NCBI GenBank assembly: GCA_902769805.1
Contig: CACXQL010000011.1
Location: 1 to 43,659, forward strand
Reading direction: 5' to 3'
Origin: an uncultured Prevotellaceae bacterium
GTDB lineage: Bacteria > Bacteroidota > Bacteroidia > Bacteroidales > Bacteroidaceae
Length of the DNA: 43,659 bases
The notes beneath the pieces were generated by a model. That model saw only the letters and a program-made list of their open reading frames with translations, had not been told where the DNA came from and made no database searches. Below are positions 1-6,917 of this stretch, piece after piece (the first letter of the stretch is position 1; each line of letters begins with the position of its first letter). The translations under genes were made by a program, and so were the position numbers.

Positions 1-1415
1 TGGAGTTGGAACAAGTAAGGATTTCACTTGTGGTATAGGCAGCATACCAATGTCTATTCGCTTTTCTTTTACCCCAAACTCATCTTCTGCCGACAACACC
101 ACAGAAACAGCTTTTTCTGGTTCTATTACTTTGGTACCTTTTGCTTCAACCTCTTTTTTGTCTAACCAAACCTTCTTGGCATATTTTACATTCCATGAAA
201 GAGTAACAGGTATTGTTGGGAATATGTAGTATTTGTCTGCTGTGAAATCTATCTCACATTCATCGAAAGTTCTTATAGTAATCGCTTTCTTGAAAGTCTT
301 CCCATCGTTTATTTTTACTTCTAGTTCAAAAGTTGCATCTTCTGCAAGCGTCATAGACTTATGTCCTTTGGTATCAACATCCCATTTTTGGCCAGATTCT
401 TTTTCTGATAATGTAACATAAGCCTCAAATGGAACAAGCCAATTGACGACTACTGTTTGCTTGTCACGAATAGCCTTTGTCACCGACGATGAGAATTGAA
501 CCAACTTCTCTAATAAGAAAGTGTCAAATGGTAGTAATTCATCTATACTATTACACTTGAGATATTCTTCCAGAACATCTAACAACTCTTGGAATTGTTT
601 TCCTAAAGATTGGATGTCTTTATAAATCTGAGATTTCGTTATATCATCAAAATCTTCCTTCGCAAAAAGCAATCTGTCTGCATCCTCAACTTTGTACTTC
701 TCCACTAAGGACGGGGCTTCAGCTATTGACAGAATGCTTAAATAGATGATCAACTCTGAAAAGTAATCCAATTTTTCTGATACAGATTTATTACTCTTTC
801 GTGCAGGATGTTGATAATCAGGAAGGCCTGTAACAGTGTCCTCTTCACCTTTCAATTTTGGACAATAGAAGGAATCATAATCAACGAGATAGAGTTGGTG
901 GTCATTAGTTACCAATATATTACCATGTTGTAAATCGCCATGAGCAAGAGATTGCTCATGCAATGCTTGGGTCATCGCAAGAAAGTTCTCTGCTAATGAT
1001 ATCAACTTATCTTTTGATTGCCTGTACTTGCAGATTGCCTGTACTTGCAGATATACTCTTTGATAGTAACACCTTCTATCCAGCGCATTCTTGTCGTTGG
1101 GTAAATAGTTCCTTCGACATTGATACCTTTTTCTATGTAGTCAAAATCACAAAGGAAAGCCAAATGGGCTTTTTGGATGGCTTCAGAAATAAGTTCATAC
1201 CTCCTCTGAGTATTATTGATGTCTGAATGCCAACAACGGAAAGCCCACTTTGTTCCATCCGAAGCTTCATATGGAAATACTACAGAAAAGCCTCCTGTAT
1301 ATGCGATAAGTCTTCCTCTGGCATCTCTTCTGAAAGTACCATTCTTCGCATGTTCATCAAGAATAAGTACACTCTTATTCTCAACAGATGTTCTTATGCT
1401 TGGTATTGTAGGCAT
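1..1415 (-). pseudogene. Protein kinase-like gene B of a TerY-P-type cluster, frame-broken and running off the window
   Basis: A second Ser/Thr kinase-like protein, paralogous to the gene just upstream. The intact 5' part reads to residue 122 with a glycine-rich start (YTGGFSVVFPY) and an AFRCWH segment where kinases carry the ATP-binding Lys. Then a 17-bp tandem duplication (1016-1049) shifts the frame, and translation stops at 1002 after 137 residues. Reading with one copy restores an open frame down to position 1. That frame holds the catalytic loop HGDLQHGN (919-942), a DYD in place of DFG, and then two beta-rich, Ig-like stretches. The gene starts at 1415 directly after the stop of kinase A (TAAATG), so translation is probably coupled. 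Seen: both halves and the repeat. Inferred: loss of kinase activity in this copy, unless slippage or a copy-number change restores it. The 3' end lies outside the window. Confidence 0.8.
1016..1049. repeat. 17-bp perfect tandem duplication inside kinase gene B
   Basis: The unit GATTGCCTGTACTTGCA occurs twice head-to-tail (1016-1032 and 1033-1049), with the next three bases (GAT) continuing the unit. Since 17 is not a multiple of 3, the extra copy shifts the kinase frame. One copy restores the frame, and four copies would also be open. Confidence 0.95.
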
Positions 1416-2495
1416 TTATTCGGGCTTTTTGAATTTTTCTGTAATTGCAGATGCAATTTTTTTACGTTTCTCTTCACTATTTGGTTTGACATATCCACTA
1501 CCACTAGCCCATTTGCCTGAGATTATTTGGGGGTCAACAACTGAGCCTTTGTTCTGCGCGGGATTATAGCCATTGCCTTTTTTCCATTTTGCTGAAATAC
1601 TGTCACATTTTGATACAACTGCATTTTCTAATGGTTCTAATTCATCAATAGTAGACTTTGCCATAAATTCGCAAAGTATATCAACTAATGGTGCTAATTC
1701 TGAATCAGTTTTCAAAACTTTGAAGATATTCGAAGTACCTCGTGACTGAATGTCTTCTCCAGAGAAAATCATAGTCTCAGTATCCTCCATATTTAAATCA
1801 TTCCACAATGAAGGCATCTTTGCCAATGCTTTTAGGCTGATGTATATAATAAGTTCAGAAAAGTAGTCTGCCTTCTCTGATACCTCTTTGTTTTTCCATC
1901 TGCCTTCATGTTGATAGCCAACTAGTCCCTTGATTTCATCTGGCATTCCCTGTAAAGCTGGAACATACATAGAATCATAGTCAACCAACACTAAAGAATG
2001 GTCATCTTTTACCATGATATTACCATGCTGTAAATCGCCATGTGAGAAATGATTGGCATGCAAATCTGCCACCATCTTCTTAAAGTTTTCTGCAATTTCG
2101 TTGATGACATTTGATTCTTTAATATGTTCTGCTAGGAATTTCTTTAAGGACTTCGCTTCTACCCAATCCATGACAACTACTGGCTGCATACCTAAAGGTG
2201 TCATAATGCCATCCTCATAAAAATCAAAACCTACAAAATAGGGAAGATTCGATTTTTTAAGAGCTTCTGCAATTAACTGAGTCCTACGTTTGGCATCTGA
2301 AACTTCTGCATGCCAGCAGCGTACAGCATATTTCTTTGTTGGTGTCTGATAAGGAAAAACCACACAGAAACCACCAGAGTATTTTATAATATGAACACCT
2401 TTTTCTATAGGATGCCCATCTTTTAGTACTGATGGTTGTATCAATGCTGGCGTTTTGATACAGGTGCTATATTCAGGAATACTTGGTAATGGCAT
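1416..2495 (-). CDS. Ser/Thr protein kinase-like protein A of a TerY-P-type triad
   Basis: A 359-residue soluble kinase-like protein. The N-lobe has a glycine-rich strand (YSGGFCVVFPY, about residues 39-49) and AVRCWH, with Arg where the ATP-binding Lys normally sits; the paralogue has Arg there too, so this looks like a family trait. The catalytic loop HGDLQHGN begins at residue 152, and the metal-binding motif is DYD instead of DFG. The C-terminus carries two similar short motifs (KGNGYNP and SGSGYVKP) separated by a linker. It follows the PP2C gene by 5 bases and abuts kinase B. Together with the vWA and PP2C genes this matches the TerY-P arrangement, in which a kinase and phosphatase act on a vWA partner; targets are unknown. 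The fold assignment is strong; the cluster assignment is inference from gene content. Confidence 0.85.
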   Translation of the reverse strand: MPLPSIPEYSTCIKTPALIQPSVLKDGHPIEKGVHIIKYSGGFCVVFPYQTPTKKYAVRCWHAEVSDAKRRTQLIAEALKKSNLPYFVGFDFYEDGIMTPLGMQPVVVMDWVEAKSLKKFLAEHIKESNVINEIAENFKKMVADLHANHFSHGDLQHGNIMVKDDHSLVLVDYDSMYVPALQGMPDEIKGLVGYQHEGRWKNKEVSEKADYFSELIIYISLKALAKMPSLWNDLNMEDTETMIFSGEDIQSRGTSNIFKVLKTDSELAPLVDILCEFMAKSTIDELEPLENAVVSKCDSISAKWKKGNGYNPAQNKGSVVDPQIISGKWASGSGYVKPNSEEKRKKIASAITEKFKKPE

Positions 2496-2500
2496 AGTTA

Positions 2501-3610
2501 CTATTTGATGGAGATGGAATATTTTTTAAATATGACACTTATAGCATCTATTATAGCTTTTTGAGTCCATTTGAATTTAAATTCACCAATGTTAGGATGT
2601 TTTTTCTTTAATGCATTTTTATATTCAGTTAAAAAATCAGCTCTGAAAACATCTTCATCAACAGGTGCTTCTTTCTTCTCAGCAGAGATTGTTTTTTGTT
2701 TTTCATCTTTTTCAGCAATTTCTACAGTCTCACCTTCTGTTAACTCATTAGGGACTGATGTAGATATCTGCTCTGCTACCTCCTTTTTTTTATCCTCTTC
2801 AATCTGTTTCTTCTCTTCATCAATAAGTTTGTTTATATCGTCATATTTATCTTTCTCTATCGAAAACTCATCAGAATCATCAGGCTCTATTATTACAAGC
2901 GTTGTGTCATCATTATGCATCCCTACTTTTCTCCATTCATCAACTAATTTTTCGAATTCTTCATGAGAGGAGAGTTCCAAAAGCTTTTGCATGTACACAG
3001 CAACATCACCTTGTTTGTTGTGCTCAAACAAGAAATCAGAAAAAGGGTCAGATACAAGAAAAAGAACATTGCTACCGGATAAAATTCCTTGGATTTCCTT
3101 TGGAGCCCCTTTCCCATCATTCAAGGGATTACTATCAAAATAATCAGGATGGCTATCAAATGCTTCCACTTCCTGTGAAGTAAATATTGCAGCATCTTTA
3201 CCATCCCACTCTATAAGACATGAATCACCCAGAACAGAACCGCTCCATTCATTTCCATTAAAACGAATGCCAACAAATGTTGCTCCTGCAGATTTTCCTT
3301 CTGCCAGATTACGCTCGTTTCTGTAAATAATATTTTCAGGTGCTCCGGTTTCTTTTAATTGCTGAATTAGGTTAACCACATCTTCTCGCCATTGTGAGCA
3401 AAGCGGTTTGATAGAATCAATAGTCGGTGTCCAATTCTTGTCGTTAGTATAAGTAGAAACGAGAAGTTGAGCCCATATTTTTTGCTGCCAACTTTGGCTC
3501 ATTCCATCTGATACCGCTATCGATTTTGTTTCAGGATTAATAGAAAATCTATCTTGACAATCGACAAATCCCTCTTTCACTTTATGTGTTATATATGCTC
3601 TAATTTTCAT
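2501..3610 (-). CDS. PP2C-family protein phosphatase with charged C-terminal extension
   Basis: A 369-residue metal-dependent Ser/Thr phosphatase. PP2C motifs appear in order: CQDRF (about 18-22), AVSDGMS (32-38), GATFVGIRF, VLGDSCLIEW and NDDTTLVII. The acidic residues that hold the metals (D20, D35, the GDS aspartate and the DD pair) are all present, so activity is likely. After the catalytic domain comes a Lys/Glu-rich, probably coiled or disordered stretch, then a short conserved-looking C-terminal block rich in Lys and aromatics. No signal peptide, so cytoplasmic. The start overlaps the end of the preceding vWA-like gene by 11 bases and the kinase gene begins 5 bases after its stop, which indicates one translation-coupled operon. 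It probably reverses phosphorylation by the neighbouring kinases. Confidence 0.9.
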   Translation of the reverse strand: MKIRAYITHKVKEGFVDCQDRFSINPETKSIAVSDGMSQSWQQKIWAQLLVSTYTNDKNWTPTIDSIKPLCSQWREDVVNLIQQLKETGAPENIIYRNERNLAEGKSAGATFVGIRFNGNEWSGSVLGDSCLIEWDGKDAAIFTSQEVEAFDSHPDYFDSNPLNDGKGAPKEIQGILSGSNVLFLVSDPFSDFLFEHNKQGDVAVYMQKLLELSSHEEFEKLVDEWRKVGMHNDDTTLVIIEPDDSDEFSIEKDKYDDINKLIDEEKKQIEEDKKKEVAEQISTSVPNELTEGETVEIAEKDEKQKTISAEKKEAPVDEDVFRADFLTEYKNALKKKHPNIGEFKFKWTQKAIIDAISVIFKKYSISIK

Positions 3611-4329
3611 TTTTTAAATTATTATCACTTACTCCTAGTTCTTCAGCGCAATCAAATATAATACAAAGTAAACAATAGATACTACTTTTGTCCAAAACAC
3701 CATGACATTTGTTTGTATCATATTCTCCCATCTTTCTTAGAAGAATTTTCCACTCATCAGGGATATCGCTAAAAACACAACTTTTCGTATTTTCTGCCAT
3801 AGAATAGCAACCCCAAAATAAAGTATTTCCTTCTTCAGTATTAACCCTCTTAATTTGTTCTATTTCGTCTAATGCCATTCTTGAGTAATTATTTATTGAG
3901 CAATCAACAATAATCGGTGCCATGCTATATTGTTTAACCCATTCCTTTGCTATCTGTGTAACTAATTCTATTGCATTAACATACGACAAAGCACCAATTA
4001 ACTCTCTGGAGCAATTTACCCATATAGGTTGCTTAACCTCAACCTCAACAAGACCGCCTGCCCCATCTGGCAGCTTTTTCTTTAGAGTTTCATAGCGTAA
4101 TGGTGAAGCATCCAATTCTTTAAGCCAACTAGAACATAACTCCTTAACATTACGATTATAGCCTATCACCGAAATAAAGCAACGATTTTTAGGTGCAACA
4201 CCATCGAAATTCTTCTGAATAATTATATCTATAATATTATTTACTATCTTAACTGATTCTTCTGACTCATCAGTCAGGAGAATCAGTAATCTCGGATTCG
4301 CCAGTTGAGGCTATATACTCGTATGGCAT
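3600..4329 (-). pseudogene. Second vWA (TerY-like) gene, degenerate and frame-broken near its 5' end
   Basis: A paralogue of the vWA gene just upstream. The probable original start is the ATG at 4329, overlapping the upstream stop (TAATG), but that frame ends after 19 codons. The vWA-like frame begins just after an in-frame stop near 4308 and reads PRLLILLTDESEESVKIV, then a segment nearly identical to its neighbour (IGYNRNVKELCSSWL). A GTG at 4169 is a possible internal start, giving 189 residues. The metal-site (MIDAS) signature is poor: DQSGS in the neighbour is replaced by DESEE, and the later Thr and ISDG motifs are missing. The 3' half is diverged. It may be a decayed copy, or a metal-independent vWA partner expressed after reinitiation. 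Its stop overlaps the PP2C start. Confidence 0.65.
4017..4250. repeat. Direct repeat shared by the two vWA genes (copy in vWA2)
   Basis: This block aligns without gaps to 4821-5054 at a constant offset of 804 bases. By eye the three fully compared 60-base lines show about 26 differences in 180, roughly 85% identity. Similarity drops sharply on both sides. Confidence 0.85.
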
Positions 4330-5180
4330 TATACTAAGCCTTTATCCCCCTGGCCTTTTGACGAGCCAAAATCAATAAGTTGGATAAGTTGAACACTATC
4401 GGCTCCAAAAATGCAGCCACGACAGCCATCTTTTGTGGGTAATTCATTCTTTGCAGCAGCAGCTTTGTAAGAATCAGGAACTTCGCTTGTTATATCAAAT
4501 AAGAATTGAGCAGCTTCTTGAGAAATCTCATTTCTGTTAGATGGGAATACAACTTGACCACCTGCGTCATCTATTTGAGCATTAAAAATGAGAACGTTAC
4601 CATCATTATTAGACAGATTTTTAATCTCATTAGCCAATGACACGGTTTCTGCCATACATTCCCTTGGATCTTTACCATCATAATAGGGAACTCCATCAGA
4701 AATATTGATGATAACAGGAGCTGGACCATCCACATTATCTGACATCCATTTTTCAGCAAGTTCCTTTGCCAATTGGAATGCGCCTAACATATTTGTTGCC
4801 CCATCCTTATCAATTGGATCTACCCAAACAGGTTGTTTAACCTCAACCTCAACAAGTCCTCCGACCCCATCTGGCTGCTTTTTCTTTAGCGTTTCATAAC
4901 GTAAAGGTGAAGCATCCAAGTCTTTTAGCCAGCCAGAGCACAGCTCCCTAACATTATGATTATAACCTATCACCGAAATAAAACAACGATTCTTGGGTGC
5001 ATCCCCATCGAAATTCTTCTGAATGATATTGTCTATAACTTTGTTTACTGCTAGAGTTGCATACTTTGTACGAGTAGTACCTGTATTTTCATAGTTTTCC
5101 ATCATTGAACCTGATTGGTCTAACAAAATAATTAATAGACCTGGTGTTGCCGAACTCCATTGTTTATCATTCTTAGCCAT
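4329..5180 (-). CDS. TerY-like von Willebrand factor A domain protein
   Basis: A 283-residue soluble vWA protein with an intact metal-ion-dependent adhesion site: LLDQSGSM at residues 20-27, a later GATNM threonine and an ISDGVP aspartate. The ATG at 5180 was chosen because the protein then begins a few residues before the first vWA strand and AT-rich sequence precedes it. The frame is open upstream to 5378, but that part overlaps a different-looking leader and has no vWA homology. The C-terminus carries a CRGCIFG Cys pair and a glycine-rich tail. As first gene of the vWA-vWA-PP2C-kinase-kinase operon it is probably the regulated partner or scaffold. TerY-type proteins are linked to stress and phage responses, but its specific role here is unknown. 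Confidence 0.88.
   Translation of the reverse strand: MAKNDKQWSSATPGLLIILLDQSGSMMENYENTGTTRTKYATLAVNKVIDNIIQKNFDGDAPKNRCFISVIGYNHNVRELCSGWLKDLDASPLRYETLKKKQPDGVGGLVEVEVKQPVWVDPIDKDGATNMLGAFQLAKELAEKWMSDNVDGPAPVIINISDGVPYYDGKDPRECMAETVSLANEIKNLSNNDGNVLIFNAQIDDAGGQVVFPSNRNEISQEAAQFLFDITSEVPDSYKAAAAKNELPTKDGCRGCIFGADSVQLIQLIDFGSSKGQGDKGLV
4821..5054. repeat. Direct repeat shared by the two vWA genes (copy in vWA1)
   Basis: Partner of 4017-4250, same orientation, no gaps. It encodes the segment containing IGYNHNVRELCSGWLKDLD and the following Lys-rich strand. Confidence 0.85.
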
Positions 5181-5552
5181 TGTTAATGAAATAATATTCC
5201 GCTTAGCCCCAATAGCAGATGTTTTTATTTTAGGTTCATTAGCATACACACAAAAAGCGTGGAGCCAGTTCTGTGCCCGTTCCACGTGTTGAGGCTCTCG
5301 CATCGCCCTATCTGCCGAAACGAGCAACGCTGAAAGCCCCACGCCGATGTATATATAACGCCACCTTATATATAACATAAGATAGACATATATTCTACAT
5401 CTCCAAGGGGCGTTCCCGTTGCTTTGTTTTTGACAGATAGTTTGAATTTTCGAGATTCCAACACGTCAAACCCAAAGCGTTCAGAAAACGCCTTTGTATG
5501 TATGTGTCCCACCTTTATCTGATTACCCAAGGGCTTTCAGCATTTGGAAGAA
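5181..5552 (-). other. Long 5' leader of the vWA-kinase operon, with a short open frame
   Basis: About 370 bases lie between the promoter-like site at 5559-5590 and the vWA start. The stretch looks more GC-rich than the operon it precedes. It holds a hairpin (GCGTT/AACGC, 5477-5491) and an AT-rich imperfect inverted repeat around 5350-5376. A 54-codon frame without ATG (TTG at 5530, stop 5366-5368) reads like a plausible peptide, containing AFSERFGFDVLES and KATGTPLGDVEYM. A second open frame from ATG 5378 runs into the vWA gene. None of these is proven coding. It could be a structured or regulatory leader, a remnant gene, or a dispersed element. Confidence 0.4.
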
Positions 5553-5558
5553 CATTGG

Positions 5559-5590
5559 CAAAGATAGAGATTATTTCCGAAAGATGCAAG
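5559..5590 (-). promoter_or_regulatory. Bacteroidota-type promoter for the vWA-PP2C-kinase operon
   Basis: On the minus strand TATCTTTG (5559-5566) matches the TAnnTTTG -7 element. A near-match CTTG (5587-5590) lies 20 bases upstream in the -33 position. Transcription would start near 5552, giving a leader of about 370 nt. Confidence 0.5.
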
Positions 5591-5656
5591 TTTTTTAAAA
5601 GAAAATTACAAAAACATCATTTTCACAAGGCTTGTGAATTAGGAGATCCACCCTTG

Positions 5657-5674
5657 CCCTCCTTGGAAGGAGGG
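5657..5674. repeat. Perfect inverted repeat
   Basis: CCCTCCTT-GG-AAGGAGGG forms an 8-bp perfect inverted repeat with a 2-base centre. The surrounding 5591-5780 stretch holds no gene I can support; just downstream the short motif GTTTAAAGT recurs (about 5700-5730). Confidence 0.6.
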
Positions 5675-5781
5675 GGAATTGGAAGAGGAAGGGAGATAAA
5701 GTTTAAAGTTAATAGTTTAAAGTCAGTTTCAAAAGTTTAAGGGCGAAGACCAATATAATAATGTAAAAAGGATAAAATGTA

Positions 5782-5808
5782 GAAAGGAAGTCCACCGGAC
5801 TTCCTTTC
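5782..5808 (-). terminator. Rho-independent-type terminator of the OmpA-family lipoprotein gene
   Basis: A perfect 12-bp stem (GAAAGGAAGTCC / GGACTTCCTTTC) with a 3-base loop lies 6 bases after the stop at 5815. The T-tract that follows on the minus strand is imperfect (CTACATTTT). Confidence 0.8.
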
Positions 5809-5814
5809 TTTCAT

Positions 5815-6651
5815 TTAGTCTTCTGCAGGAGCCTGACCTATCAGGTCCATGAACTCATCGAGTTTCGGTGTGATGATGATCTGGGTACGACGGTTACGCT
5901 GCTTACCCAGCTCTGTCGTATTAGGCTGCAAGGGATTATACTCGCCACGTCCACCAGCCGTGAGGCGCTTCGGGTCCACCCCATAATCGTTCTGCAGAGC
6001 CTGTACGACACTGGAGGCACGAAGGCAGGAGAGGTCCCAGTTATTACGGATATTCTCACGCTTGATGGGTACATTATCCGTATTTCCCTCTATCAGCACA
6101 TCATAATCCTTGTAGTCCTTGATAATCTTGGCTATCTTAGACAGCGTCTCTGCGGCACGGTCGTTGATCTCATAAGAACCGCTCTTATAGAGCATGTTGT
6201 CTGCCAACGAGATATACACAACACCCTTCAGAACCTGCACGTCCACCTCTTTCAACTCCTCCTTGGAGAGTGAGCGAGTGAGATTATTTGTCAGTACCAT
6301 GTTCAGGGAGTCGCTCTTCGACTTCACCTCTACCAGATGACGGATATACTGGTTGGACTCATTGATCTGGTCAACCAGTTTCTCAATAGACACGTTGTTC
6401 TGGCTTGCATTGGCAAGACTCTTGTCAAGTGCCATCTGCAAGGCATTGGTAGCCTTCTCCTGCTGTACCAGCTGTTGTTCGAGACTTGCCACACGGGCAG
6501 TAGCCGCAGCCAGCTTCTCTTTCGTATCCGCATAATTTGTCTGCAATGCCTTGTTTTCCTCCTTACACGCAGCCAAGTCCTTCTTTGACGCACAACCAAC
6601 AAGCAGCATCGCCGATACTGCCATAGCTATCATAAAAACTTTCTTTTCCAT
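5815..6651 (-). CDS. OmpA-family peptidoglycan-binding lipoprotein
   Basis: A 278-residue envelope lipoprotein. The signal peptide ends in a lipobox (LLVGC, Cys20). Residues about 25-115 form a coiled coil rich in Ala, Gln and Lys. The C-terminal half is an OmpA-like domain: IEGNTDNVPI, followed by NWDLSCLRASSVVQAL and a GRGEYNP ... NRRTQI block, where the conserved Asp and Arg hold peptidoglycan. It is expected to sit in the outer membrane inner leaflet and tether it to the cell wall. It has its own promoter (6688-6695) and a strong hairpin after the stop, and it is divergent from purL, so it is probably monocistronic. The family is clear; the specific paralogue is not. Confidence 0.92.
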   Translation of the reverse strand: MEKKVFMIAMAVSAMLLVGCASKKDLAACKEENKALQTNYADTKEKLAAATARVASLEQQLVQQEKATNALQMALDKSLANASQNNVSIEKLVDQINESNQYIRHLVEVKSKSDSLNMVLTNNLTRSLSKEELKEVDVQVLKGVVYISLADNMLYKSGSYEINDRAAETLSKIAKIIKDYKDYDVLIEGNTDNVPIKRENIRNNWDLSCLRASSVVQALQNDYGVDPKRLTAGGRGEYNPLQPNTTELGKQRNRRTQIIITPKLDEFMDLIGQAPAED

Positions 6652-6687
6652 ATTACCTTCTTTTTAATTAAACATGAATTAATGGTG

Positions 6688-6695
6688 CAAAGATA
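6688..6695 (-). promoter_or_regulatory. -7 element upstream of the OmpA-family lipoprotein
   Basis: TATCTTTG on the minus strand, about 36 bases before the ATG at 6651, fits TAnnTTTG. I see no clean TTTG at the -33 position. Confidence 0.55.
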
Positions 6696-6854
6696 ATGAT
6701 AAGACTGGCATTTCCTTGAAAAGCCGCTTTCATTTAGATTAATTTAACTATGGTTAGGGGTCCACCTATAACGATTATATAATAATTAATGACTACCTTT
6801 GACTCCGTTTAAGGTACTTCCGCTCGAGAATGCAAAAGAAAAACGAGTTTTCCT

Positions 6855-6885
6855 TTTGCACTTTGCTCGCTTATTCGTACCTTTG
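6855..6885 (+). promoter_or_regulatory. Promoter of purL
   Basis: TTTG (6855-6858), 19 bases, then TACCTTTG (6878-6885): a full match to the Bacteroidota promoter, 32 bases before the purL ATG. A second TACCTTTG at 6794-6801 has no good partner. I see no riboswitch fold in the short leader. Confidence 0.75.
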
Positions 6886-6917
6886 CAGACAAAATAATAA
6901 TTAATAAGGTAAAAGAT

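Noticed and set aside
5181-5378. N-terminal extension of the vWA1 protein from ATG 5378
   Set aside because: The frame is open but the extra 66 residues show no vWA homology and coincide with a compositionally different leader; ATG 5180 gives a normal vWA N-terminus.
5498-5740. Plus-strand open frame of 80 codons
   Set aside because: It crosses a palindrome and low-complexity repeats, has no recognisable domain, and lies opposite the promoter and leader of the vWA operon.
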